Source: Enterobacteriaceae bacterium UBA3516 (GTDB taxonomy: Bacteria > Pseudomonadota > Gammaproteobacteria > Enterobacterales > Enterobacteriaceae). Taken from it: a DNA stretch of 6,706 nucleotides. The stretch's first letter is position 1. Each line of letters begins with the position of its first letter. The translations under genes and the position numbers were made by a program. The notes beneath the pieces were generated by a model that made no database searches, had not been told where the DNA came from, and was given only the letters and a program-made list of their open reading frames with translations. Positions 1 to 5,994 of this stretch are shown one piece after another. The stretch spans positions 1 through 6,706 of the forward strand of contig DFPL01000232.1 in the NCBI GenBank assembly GCA_002377245.1, read 5' to 3'.

Positions 1-2
1 GG

Positions 3-41
3 GACTAAGCACACATTTGTCATTCAAACAAAAGATTAGTC
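3..41 (+). other. Inverted repeat in the kup leader
   Basis: GACTAA at 3-8 is the exact reverse complement of TTAGTC at 36-41, which ends two bases before the kup ATG. A 6-bp stem (7 with a closing G-U pair) with a 27-base loop could form in the mRNA. The leader has no recognisable Shine-Dalgarno. The stem is AT-rich and the loop long, so a regulatory role is only a possibility. The kup promoter lies upstream of the window. Confidence 0.25.
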
Positions 42-42
42 T

Positions 43-1911
43 ATGAGCACTGATAATAAGCAATCATTGCCCGCGATAACACTCGCGGCTATTGGGGTTG
101 TCTACGGTGATATCGGCACCAGCCCGCTTTATACTCTTCGTGAATGTCTGTCAGGTCAGTTTGGTTTTGGTGTTGAGCGCGATGCCGTCTTTGGTTTCCT
201 GTCGCTGATTTTCTGGCTATTGATACTTGTTGTTTCTATAAAATATCTCACCTTCGTGATGCGTGCTGATAACGCCGGAGAAGGCGGGATTTTAACGCTG
301 ATGTCTCTTGCCGGGCGAAATACGTCGGCGCGGATGACCTCGGTTCTGGTGATCATGGGGCTTATTGGCGGTAGCTTCTTCTATGGGGAAGTGGTGATAA
401 CCCCTGCCATTTCGGTGATGTCAGCCATTGAAGGTCTGGAAATCGTCGCCCCTTCCCTGGAAACCTGGACCGTTCCTCTTTCTATTGTGGTACTGACGCT
501 GCTGTTTGTGATTCAGAAGCACGGAACGGGGCTTGTTGGGAAACTCTTTGCGCCTATCATGCTCGCCTGGTTTTTGATTCTGGCCATGCTGGGGGCGCGC
601 GGGATTATCTCTAATCCTGAAGTGCTTCAGGCGCTTAATCCTGCCTGGGCTGTCCATTTCTTCCTTGAATACAAAACGGTGTCGTTTGTGGCGCTCGGGG
701 CGGTTGTGCTCTCTATTACGGGCGTTGAAGCGCTGTATGCCGATATGGGGCACTTCGGTAAACTGCCGATCCGCGTGGCCTGGTTCCTGGTGGTACTGCC
801 GTCGCTGGTGCTCAACTACTTCGGGCAAGGGGCGCTGCTGCTGAAAACGCCGGAAGCCATCAAAAACCCCTTCTTCCTGCTGGCTCCCGACTGGGCGCTG
901 ATCCCGATGCTGATTATTGCCACCCTGGCAACGGTCATCGCATCGCAGGCGGTCATCTCAGGCGTCTTTTCGCTGACGCGTCAGGCGGTACGCCTGGGGT
1001 ATCTGTCACCGATGCGCATTATCCACACCTCGGAGATGGAGTCCGGTCAGATCTACATTCCGTTTGTTAACTGGCTGCTCTATTTTGCCGTCGTGATCGT
1101 TATTGTCAGCTTTGAACACTCCAGTAACCTGGCGGCCGCTTACGGTATCGCGGTGACCGGCACCATGGTGCTGACGTCCATTCTCTCCATGACGGTGGCG
1201 CGCAAAAACTGGCACTGGAACAGGCTGTTCGTGGGGCTGCTGTTGACGGGCTTCTTGTGCATTGATATTCCGCTGTTCTCAGCGAACCTCGATAAGCTCC
1301 TGTCAGGGGGCTGGCTGCCGCTGAGTCTGGGCCTCGTGATGTTCGTTATCATGACGACCTGGAAGAGTGAACGTTTCCGTCTGCTGCGCCGTATGCATGA
1401 GCACGGGAACTCTCTGGAAGCGATGATTGCATCACTGGAAAAATCACCACCGGTACGTGTACCGGGCACTGCGGTGTATATGTCTCGTGCACTGAACGTG
1501 ATCCCGTTTGCCATGATGCACAACCTCAAGCACAACAAGGTGCTGCACGAGCGCGTCATTCTACTAACGCTGCGTACGGAAGATGCGCCTTATGTCCACA
1601 ACGTGCGCCGTGTGCAAATAGAACAACTCTCCCCGACGTTCTGGCGGGTGGTGGCGAGCTATGGCTGGCGTGAAACGCCAAACGTCGAAGAGGTTTTCCA
1701 CCGTTGTGGTCTTGAAGGATTAAGCTGTCGCATGATGGAGACCTCGTTCTTTATGTCTCATGAATCGCTGATCGTGGGTAAACGCCCGTGGTATTTGCGC
1801 CTGCGCGGTAAGCTTTATCTTCTCCTTCAGCGTAATGCGTTGCGTGCGCCAGATCAGTTTGAAATTCCGCCTAACCGGGTTATCGAACTTGGTACCCAGG
1901 TCGAAATATAA
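43..1911 (+). CDS. kup: Kup low-affinity potassium transporter
   Basis: Inner-membrane K+ uptake protein of the KUP/HAK/KT family, which in E. coli works as a K+/H+ symporter, is important at low pH and also admits Cs+. The 622-residue product has the same length as E. coli Kup as I recall it and is nearly collinear with it. The family signature GVVYGDIGTSPLY lies at residues 18-30 with Asp23, and GGSFFYGEVVITP at about 109-121 carries Glu116; both acidic residues sit in conserved membrane segments. About twelve hydrophobic segments run to about residue 441. A hydrophilic cytoplasmic tail of about 180 residues follows, beginning near TTWKSERFR. The ATG at 43 is chosen because it gives the family N-terminus MSTDNKQSLP, although no clear Shine-Dalgarno precedes it. 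The gene is transcribed separately from rbs, with an intrinsic terminator 10 bases after its stop. No damage is visible. Confidence 0.98.
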   Translation: MSTDNKQSLPAITLAAIGVVYGDIGTSPLYTLRECLSGQFGFGVERDAVFGFLSLIFWLLILVVSIKYLTFVMRADNAGEGGILTLMSLAGRNTSARMTSVLVIMGLIGGSFFYGEVVITPAISVMSAIEGLEIVAPSLETWTVPLSIVVLTLLFVIQKHGTGLVGKLFAPIMLAWFLILAMLGARGIISNPEVLQALNPAWAVHFFLEYKTVSFVALGAVVLSITGVEALYADMGHFGKLPIRVAWFLVVLPSLVLNYFGQGALLLKTPEAIKNPFFLLAPDWALIPMLIIATLATVIASQAVISGVFSLTRQAVRLGYLSPMRIIHTSEMESGQIYIPFVNWLLYFAVVIVIVSFEHSSNLAAAYGIAVTGTMVLTSILSMTVARKNWHWNRLFVGLLLTGFLCIDIPLFSANLDKLLSGGWLPLSLGLVMFVIMTTWKSERFRLLRRMHEHGNSLEAMIASLEKSPPVRVPGTAVYMSRALNVIPFAMMHNLKHNKVLHERVILLTLRTEDAPYVHNVRRVQIEQLSPTFWRVVASYGWRETPNVEEVFHRCGLEGLSCRMMETSFFMSHESLIVGKRPWYLRLRGKLYLLLQRNALRAPDQFEIPPNRVIELGTQVEI

Positions 1912-1920
1912 CTGCCCTTT

Positions 1921-1946
1921 AAAACCCCTCTTTCTGAGGGGTTTTT
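1921..1946 (+). terminator. Rho-independent terminator of kup
   Basis: AAAACCCCTC at 1921-1930 pairs with GAGGGGTTTT at 1936-1945 to give a 10-bp stem with loop TTTCT, and the T run continues to 1946. It starts 10 bases after the kup stop. On the opposite strand the same stem is followed by four Ts, so it could also work weakly in reverse. It insulates kup from rbs. Confidence 0.93.
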
Positions 1947-1965
1947 GCTATTTATCCCCCGCAAT

Positions 1966-1983
1966 TTTGCTTAAGAAAGCAAA
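1966..1983 (+). repeat. Small inverted repeat upstream of rbs promoter
   Basis: TTTGCTT at 1966-1972 and AAGCAAA at 1977-1983 form a 7-bp inverted repeat around AAGA. It lies between the kup terminator and the possible distal operator. The stem is AT-rich and has no T run, so it is unlikely to be a terminator. Its function is unknown; it may be a protein site or chance. Confidence 0.3.
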
Positions 1984-1993
1984 GAAATGTTTC
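1984..1993 (+). promoter_or_regulatory. Possible weak third RbsR-like operator
   Basis: GAAATGTTTC differs by one base from the GAAACGTTTC core of the main rbs operator. Its centre (1988.5) is 27 bp from the second site and 106 bp from the main operator. The flanks (AAA and CCC) do not continue the symmetry, so any binding should be weaker. Cra or PurR are alternative ligands because LacI-family regulators share this core. Supported by pattern only. Confidence 0.35.
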
Positions 1994-2009
1994 CCTGATG
2001 CAACACGAG

Positions 2010-2021
2010 CGAAACGTTTCG
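2010..2021 (+). promoter_or_regulatory. Probable auxiliary RbsR operator
   Basis: CGAAACGTTTCG is a perfect 12-bp palindrome identical to the central 12 bp of the main operator at 2086-2103, and the G before it (2009) also matches. Its centre is 79 bp upstream of the main operator centre, near -71.5 relative to the predicted start of transcription. It overlaps the predicted CRP site by four bases (2018-2021), so binding of the two proteins may interfere. RbsR is the likely ligand; Cra or PurR are alternatives. Confidence 0.65.
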
Positions 2022-2033
2022 ATTTCGATCACA
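2018..2033 (+). promoter_or_regulatory. Predicted CRP-cAMP binding site
   Basis: TTCGATTTCGATCACA fits the CRP pattern TGTGA-N6-TCACA with a perfect right half (TCACA, 2029-2033) and three of five matches in the left half. Its centre, 2025.5, is at -61.5 if transcription starts at 2087, the standard class I activation position also seen at lac. The ribose operon of E. coli is subject to catabolite control, which supports the call. The left half is also part of the auxiliary operator. Confidence 0.6.
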
Positions 2034-2051
2034 CTTCTGTAACGCCACGGT

Positions 2052-2080
2052 GGTTTTCTGAACTTTCTCAGGTTTACACT
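2052..2080 (+). promoter_or_regulatory. Predicted rbsD sigma-70 promoter
   Basis: TACACT at 2075-2080 matches four of six bases of the -10 consensus. The -35 region 17 bases upstream (GGTTTT, 2052-2057) is poor, as expected for a promoter that depends on CRP. The predicted start is near 2087, inside the main operator, so bound repressor would occlude RNA polymerase. The placement is supported by the resulting -61.5 position of the CRP site but is not proved. Confidence 0.5.
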
Positions 2081-2085
2081 GAGTC

Positions 2086-2103
2086 TAGCGAAACGTTTCG
2101 CTA
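2086..2103 (+). promoter_or_regulatory. Main RbsR operator of the ribose operon
   Basis: TAGCGAAACGTTTCGCTA is a perfect 18-bp palindrome. It closely matches the E. coli RbsR operator as I recall it (AGCGAAACGTTTCGCT core) and sits in the same place, just before the rbsD ribosome-binding site. RbsR is a LacI-family repressor released by ribose and is usually encoded downstream of rbsK, beyond this window. The site spans about +1 to +17 of the predicted transcript. Confidence 0.9.
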
Positions 2104-2105
2104 AT

Positions 2106-2109
2106 GGAG
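2106..2109 (+). promoter_or_regulatory. rbsD Shine-Dalgarno, decides the start
   Basis: GGAG lies six bases before the ATG at 2116. It falls inside the four-codon extension that would result from starting at the in-frame ATG at 2104, which itself has only operator sequence upstream. This supports 2116 as the start. Confidence 0.85.
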
Positions 2110-2115
2110 CATAAA

Positions 2116-2535
2116 ATGAAAAAAGGTCCTGTTCTCAACTCAGAAATCTCGGCGGTCATCTCTCGTCTTGGGCATACCGATACGCTGGTGGTATGCGATG
2201 CAGGCTTGCCTGTGCCGCAGAATACTCAGCGCATTGATATGGCTCTCACTCAGGGCGTACCCGGCTTTATGCAGGTGCTGGAGGTGGTCACCGCAGAAAT
2301 GCAGGTTGAGGCAGCTATCATTGCGTCGGAAATTGAGGAACAGAATCCGCAGCTCCACGAAACGTTGCTCAAGCATATTGAGCAGCTGCAACAACACCAG
2401 GGCAATACCATAAATGTTCGTTATGTGACCCACGAACAATTCAAAAAACAGACCGCGGACAGTCAGGCGGTTATTCGCAGCGGGGAGTGTTCCCCGTATG
2501 CGAATATCATTCTCTGTGCTGGCGTCACCTTCTGA
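2116..2535 (+). CDS. rbsD: RbsD D-ribose pyranase
   Basis: Cytoplasmic mutarotase of the RbsD/FucU family. It interconverts the beta-pyranose and beta-furanose forms of D-ribose so that RbsK gets its furanose substrate. Starting at 2116 gives 139 residues, the E. coli length, and the N-terminus MKKGPVLNSE. The catalytic motif LGHTDTLVVCDAG contains His20 and Asp28. His106 (THEQFK), Tyr128 and Asn130 (SPYANIILCAG) match the expected active-site positions of the family. The protein ends in CAGVTF as in E. coli. It is the first gene of the operon, directly behind the main operator, and its stop is seven bases from the rbsA start. An upstream in-frame ATG at 2104 is rejected because the Shine-Dalgarno lies downstream of it. 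An exact Chi octamer falls in the gene at 2184. Confidence 0.97.
   Translation: MKKGPVLNSEISAVISRLGHTDTLVVCDAGLPVPQNTQRIDMALTQGVPGFMQVLEVVTAEMQVEAAIIASEIEEQNPQLHETLLKHIEQLQQHQGNTINVRYVTHEQFKKQTADSQAVIRSGECSPYANIILCAGVTF
2184..2191 (+). other. Chi sequence (GCTGGTGG) in rbsD
   Basis: Exact match to the E. coli RecBCD Chi octamer on the + strand. It also encodes part of the conserved TLVV stretch of RbsD, so its presence may be a coding by-product. Confidence 0.6.
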
Positions 2536-2542
2536 GGCCGGT

Positions 2543-4048
2543 ATGGACGCATTACTGCAACTTAAGGGAATCGACAAAGCATTCCCGGGGGTAAAAGCCC
2601 TCTCCGGTGCGGCGCTGAATGTTTATGCTGGCCGCGTTATGGCGCTGGTCGGCGAGAACGGCGCGGGCAAATCCACCATGATGAAAGTCCTGACCGGCAT
2701 CTATCAGCGTGATGCCGGTTCGCTGCTGTGGCTGGGGAAAGAGACAACCTTTACGGGGCCGAAATCCTCCCAGGAAGCGGGCATTGGGATTATCCACCAG
2801 GAACTTAACCTGATCCCGCAACTGACCATCGCGGAAAACATTTTCCTCGGTCGTGAGTTTGTCGGTCGTTTTGGCAAAATTGACTGGAAAACAATGTATG
2901 CCGAAGCGGACAAACTGCTGGCGAAACTGAATTTGCGTTTCAAAAGCGACAAGCTGGTGGGCGAACTTTCCATCGGCGATCAGCAAATGGTCGAAATCGC
3001 CAAAGTGCTGAGCTATGAGTCGCAAGTCATTGTGATGGACGAACCGACAGATGCCCTGACCGATACCGAAACAGCGTCGTTGTTCCGTGTTATTCGCGAA
3101 TTGAAAGCGCAGGGGCGCGGCATCGTTTACATCTCCCACCGTATGAAAGAGATCTTTGAGATTTGCGATGATGTGACCGTGTTCCGCGATGGGCAGTTTA
3201 TCGCCGAGCGCGAAGTCGCATCGCTTACTGAAGACTCGCTGATTGAAATGATGGTCGGCCGCAAGCTTGAGGATCAATATCCGCGTCTCGATAAAGTACC
3301 CGGTGATATCCGTCTGAAAGTCGACAACCTTTGTGGACCGGGGGTGAACGACGTCTCCTTCACGCTGCGTAAAGGTGAAATTTTGGGTGTGGCGGGCCTG
3401 ATGGGCGCCGGACGCACTGAACTGATGAAAGTGCTGTATGGCGCGATGCCGCGCACCAGTGGTTATGTCACCCTGGACGGGCATGAAGTGGTTACCCGTA
3501 CACCGCAGGATGGGCTGGCGAACGGTATCGTCTATATCTCAGAAGACCGTAAGCGCGATGGCTTAGTGCTCGGTATGTCGGTTAAAGAGAACATGTCGCT
3601 GACGGCACTGGGTTATTTCAGCCGAACCGGCGGTAATCTCAAACACAAAGATGAACAGCAGGCGGTGAGCGATTTCATTCGCCTGTTTAATGTCAAAACC
3701 CCGTCTATGGAGCAGGCCATCGGTTTGCTTTCCGGTGGTAATCAACAAAAGGTGGCCATTGCGCGCGGTTTAATGACGCGTCCGAAGGTGCTTATTCTTG
3801 ATGAACCCACCCGTGGCGTGGACGTTGGGGCGAAAAAAGAGATTTATCAGCTTATCAACCAGTTCAAGGCCGACGGGCTGAGCATCATTCTGGTGTCATC
3901 GGAAATGCCGGAAGTGCTGGGCATGAGCGATCGCATCATCGTGATGCACGAAGGGCATCTCGGCGGTGAATTCACGCGCGAGCAGGCCACTCAGGAAGTA
4001 TTGATGGCTGCCGCAGTGGGCAAGCTTAATCGTGTGAATCAGGAGTAA
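2543..4048 (+). CDS. rbsA: RbsA ribose ABC transporter ATPase
   Basis: Cytoplasmic ATPase of the ribose importer, made of two fused ABC domains in the CUT2 sugar family. In the first half, Walker A GENGAGKST is at 37-45, signature LSIGDQQ at 142-148, Walker B with Asp166-Glu167, and the H-loop His is 199. The second half is degenerate: GLMGAGRTE at 285-293 has Arg291 in place of the Walker A lysine, and Ser453 sits where the H-loop histidine is expected, although signature LSGGNQQ (396-402) and DEPT (420-423) remain. This one-active-site pattern is typical of RbsA and is not damage. The ATG at 2543 gives MDALLQLKGI and 501 residues, the E. coli length, preceded by GAGG at 2534-2537. An in-frame ATG at 2498 would add 15 residues overlapping rbsD and is rejected. 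Gaps are 7 bases to rbsD and 5 to rbsC. Confidence 0.97.
   Translation: MDALLQLKGIDKAFPGVKALSGAALNVYAGRVMALVGENGAGKSTMMKVLTGIYQRDAGSLLWLGKETTFTGPKSSQEAGIGIIHQELNLIPQLTIAENIFLGREFVGRFGKIDWKTMYAEADKLLAKLNLRFKSDKLVGELSIGDQQMVEIAKVLSYESQVIVMDEPTDALTDTETASLFRVIRELKAQGRGIVYISHRMKEIFEICDDVTVFRDGQFIAEREVASLTEDSLIEMMVGRKLEDQYPRLDKVPGDIRLKVDNLCGPGVNDVSFTLRKGEILGVAGLMGAGRTELMKVLYGAMPRTSGYVTLDGHEVVTRTPQDGLANGIVYISEDRKRDGLVLGMSVKENMSLTALGYFSRTGGNLKHKDEQQAVSDFIRLFNVKTPSMEQAIGLLSGGNQQKVAIARGLMTRPKVLILDEPTRGVDVGAKKEIYQLINQFKADGLSIILVSSEMPEVLGMSDRIIVMHEGHLGGEFTREQATQEVLMAAAVGKLNRVNQE
2953..2960 (+). other. Chi sequence (GCTGGTGG) in rbsA
   Basis: Exact Chi octamer on the + strand inside rbsA, in the codons for KLVG shortly before the first signature motif. 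Same orientation as the other two copies in the window. Confidence 0.6.
4041..4045 (+). promoter_or_regulatory. rbsC Shine-Dalgarno
   Basis: AGGAG lies within the last codons of rbsA, eight bases before the rbsC ATG at 4054. Its overlap with the end of rbsA suggests translational coupling and supports the rbsC start. Confidence 0.8.
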
Positions 4049-4053
4049 AAAAG

Positions 4054-5019
4054 ATGACTACCCAGGCTGTATCTGGTCGCCGCTATTTCACCAAAGCGTG
4101 GTTGATGGAACAAAAATCACTGATCGCTTTACTGGTGCTGATTGCCATTGTATCGACCCTGAGCCCGAACTTTTTTACCGTCAATAATCTGCTGAATATT
4201 CTGCAACAGACCTCGGTCAACGCCATTATGGCGGTCGGCATGACGCTGGTTATTTTGACTTCCGGGATCGACCTGTCCGTCGGTTCCTTGCTGGCACTGA
4301 CCGGTGCGGTCGCCGCGTCGCTTGTTGGTATGGAAGTGAATGCGCTGGTGGCTGTCGCCGCCGCCCTGGCGTTGGGTGCGGCCATCGGTGCGGTGACGGG
4401 GGTTATTGTGGCAAAAGGGCGCGTTCAGGCCTTTATCGCGACATTGGTCATGATGCTGTTACTGCGTGGTGTAACGCTGGTGTATACCAACGGAAGCCCC
4501 ATGAATACCGGCTTTACTGACAATGCTGACGTCTTTGGTTGGTTTGGTATCGGTCGCCCGTTTGGGGTTCCGACGCCAATATGGATTATGGCGGTGGTCT
4601 TTATCGCCACCTGGTATCTGCTGCATCACACGCGTCTTGGGCGCTATATTTATGCGCTGGGGGGTAACGAAGCGGCAACGCGCCTGTCAGGTATCAGCGT
4701 CGATAAAGTTAAAGTTATTGTCTACTCCTTGTGCGGCTTGCTGGCTTCACTGGCCGGTATTATCGAAGTAGCGCGTCTTTCCTCCGCGCAGCCCGTTGCA
4801 GGAACAGGTTATGAGCTGGACGCTATCGCCGCTGTTGTATTGGGTGGTACCAGTCTGGCGGGAGGTAAAGGTCGCATCGTGGGAACATTGATCGGTGCGC
4901 TTATCCTTGGCTTCCTGAGTAATGGACTGAACTTATTAGGCATTTCTTCCTATTACCAGATGATCGTTAAAGCAGTGGTGATTCTGCTCGCGGTGCTGGT
5001 AGACAACAAAAAGCAGTAA
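4054..5019 (+). CDS. rbsC: RbsC ribose ABC transporter permease
   Basis: Inner-membrane channel subunit of the ribose importer, expected to work as a dimer with RbsA below and RbsB above. The product has 321 residues, the E. coli length, and is strongly hydrophobic, with roughly eight to ten membrane segments. Family motifs include TSGIDLSVGS at 69-78, the cytoplasmic loop TRLGRYIYALGGNEAATR at 193-210 that contacts the ATPase, and VVLGGTSLAGGKG at 261-273. The start is set by AGGAG at 4041-4045, and the first residues MTTQAVSGRR fit the family. It follows rbsA by five bases and precedes rbsB by 18. A Chi octamer lies at 4344. Nothing unusual is seen in the protein. Confidence 0.97.
   Translation: MTTQAVSGRRYFTKAWLMEQKSLIALLVLIAIVSTLSPNFFTVNNLLNILQQTSVNAIMAVGMTLVILTSGIDLSVGSLLALTGAVAASLVGMEVNALVAVAAALALGAAIGAVTGVIVAKGRVQAFIATLVMMLLLRGVTLVYTNGSPMNTGFTDNADVFGWFGIGRPFGVPTPIWIMAVVFIATWYLLHHTRLGRYIYALGGNEAATRLSGISVDKVKVIVYSLCGLLASLAGIIEVARLSSAQPVAGTGYELDAIAAVVLGGTSLAGGKGRIVGTLIGALILGFLSNGLNLLGISSYYQMIVKAVVILLAVLVDNKKQ
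4344..4351 (+). other. Chi sequence (GCTGGTGG) in rbsC
   Basis: Exact Chi octamer on the + strand within rbsC, in codons for ALVA. It is the third copy in about 2.2 kb, all in the same orientation. Confidence 0.6.
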
Positions 5020-5037
5020 TTACCTACACAGGACATC

Positions 5038-5934
5038 ATGAATATGAACATGAAAAAGCTGGCTCTTTTGGTTTCTGCTGTTGCACTGAGCGCCACCGTA
5101 AGCGCAAATGCGATGGCAAAGGATACGATTGCTCTGGTTGTTTCCACCCTGAATAACCCGTTCTTCGTTAGCCTGAAAGACGGTGCGCAGAAAGAAGCAG
5201 ACAAACTGGGCTATGACCTGGTGGTGCTGGACTCGCAGAATAACCCGGCAAAAGAGCTGGCTAACGTTCAGGATTTGACCGTACGTGGTACTAAACTGCT
5301 GCTGATTAACCCTACTGATTCTGATGCGGTCGGTAACGCCGTGAAGATGGCTAACCAGGCGAAAATCCCGGTAATCACCCTTGATCGCGCAGCGGCACAA
5401 GGCGAAGTGGTCAGCCATATCGCTTCTGATAACGTACTGGGCGGCAAAATCGCAGGCGACTACATTGCCAAGAAAGCCGGTGAAGGCGCGAAGGTTATTG
5501 AACTGCAGGGCATTGCAGGGACTTCAGCGGCGCGTGAACGTGGCGAAGGTTTCCAGCAAGCCGTTGCGGCACATAAATTCAATGTCCTGGCCAGCCAGCC
5601 AGCTGACTTTGACCGCACCAAGGGGCTGAACGTCATGCAGAACCTGCTGACCGCGCATCCGGACGTGCAGGCCGTGTTTGCTCAGAACGACGAAATGGCA
5701 CTGGGCGCTATGCGTGCGCTGCAAACGGCGGGCAAATCCGATGTCATGGTGGTGGGTTTTGACGGTACACCGGATGGCGTAAAAGCGGTTAACGACGGCA
5801 AACTGGCGGCTACAATCGCACAGTTACCTGAGCAGATTGGCGCGAAAGGCGTTGAAACCGCTGATAAAGTGCTGAAAGGCGAAAAAGTACACGTTAAGAT
5901 CCCGGTCGACCTGAAGCTGGTTATCAAGCAGTAA
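5038..5934 (+). CDS. rbsB: RbsB periplasmic ribose-binding protein
   Basis: Periplasmic binding protein that delivers ribose to RbsC-RbsA and, in E. coli, also presents it to the chemoreceptor Trg. A signal peptide (KK at 6-7, a hydrophobic core at 8-21, cleavage after ANAMA at residue 27) precedes a 271-residue mature protein starting KDTIALVVST, the E. coli mature length. In mature numbering every ribose contact I know of is kept: Ser9, Asn13, Phe15, Phe16, Asn64, Asp89, Arg90, Arg141, Phe164, Asn190, Asp215 and Gln235. The fold is the two-lobed periplasmic binding protein type I. AGGA at 5030-5033 precedes the ATG at 5038. A second in-frame ATG at 5044 would give the 296-residue, MNMKK-initiated form known in E. 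coli, so the N-terminus is uncertain by two residues. The structured 3' spacer probably stabilises this mRNA for high expression. Confidence 0.97.
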   Translation: MNMNMKKLALLVSAVALSATVSANAMAKDTIALVVSTLNNPFFVSLKDGAQKEADKLGYDLVVLDSQNNPAKELANVQDLTVRGTKLLLINPTDSDAVGNAVKMANQAKIPVITLDRAAAQGEVVSHIASDNVLGGKIAGDYIAKKAGEGAKVIELQGIAGTSAARERGEGFQQAVAAHKFNVLASQPADFDRTKGLNVMQNLLTAHPDVQAVFAQNDEMALGAMRALQTAGKSDVMVVGFDGTPDGVKAVNDGKLAATIAQLPEQIGAKGVETADKVLKGEKVHVKIPVDLKLVIKQ

Positions 5935-5943
5935 GCCGGGTTC

Positions 5944-5968
5944 AGACGCTCCCTTTGGGAGTCAGTCT
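5944..5968 (+). other. Hairpin 1 in the rbsB 3' UTR
   Basis: CTCCC at 5949-5953 pairs with GGGAG at 5957-5961 around a TTT loop. The stem extends through a G-U pair and a two-base bulge to AGAC (5944-5947) with GTCT (5965-5968). It begins 9 bases after the rbsB stop and has no T run. It is likely an mRNA structure that blocks 3' decay and not a terminator. Confidence 0.55.
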
Positions 5969-5983
5969 TGAGGATAACCTCAA
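5968..5983 (+). other. Hairpin 2 in the rbsB 3' UTR
   Basis: TTGAGG at 5968-5973 pairs with CCTCAA at 5978-5983 around the loop ATAA. The base at 5968 is shared with hairpin 1 and the 3' arm touches the candidate RybB-pairing sequence, so the structures may compete. Confidence 0.45.
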
Positions 5984-5994
5984 AAAGCAGGGCA

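Noticed and set aside
285..293. Considered whether the Arg in place of the second Walker A lysine of RbsA (protein residues 285-293 of rbsA) is a damaging mutation
   Set aside because: The degenerate second ATP site is normal for RbsA and related CUT2 ATPases, so it is a family trait. Coordinates here are protein residues; the codons lie at about 3395-3421.
1835..2104. 89-codon + strand open frame across the end of kup and the rbs control region
   Set aside because: It overlaps kup in another frame and runs through the terminator, CRP site and operators. It resembles no known protein and has no ribosome-binding site.
2104..2115. In-frame ATG four codons before the chosen rbsD start
   Set aside because: It is preceded by operator sequence, and the GGAG Shine-Dalgarno at 2106-2109 lies downstream of it. 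The 2116 start gives the family length of 139 residues.
1912..2115. Searched the 204-base kup-rbsD gap for an insertion sequence or remnant, because the E. coli B rbs locus is known for IS150-linked deletions
   Set aside because: No transposase frame, terminal inverted repeats or target duplication is visible. The gap is filled by the terminator and regulatory sites.
2168..2413. 81-codon + strand frame inside rbsD, and similar frames inside rbsC and rbsB
   Set aside because: These are out-of-frame readings of well-conserved genes, with low-complexity Arg/Leu/Ser-rich products and no initiation signals.
2498..2542. In-frame ATG giving rbsA a 15-residue N-terminal extension
   Set aside because: The extension overlaps the end of rbsD in another frame. 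The 2543 start has a good Shine-Dalgarno and the family N-terminus and length.
2552..3484. Long 310-codon minus-strand open frame opposite rbsA
   Set aside because: It is antisense to the conserved ABC domain, shows no recognisable domain and is rich in His, Gln and Arg as expected from the complement of this codon usage. It is a shadow frame.
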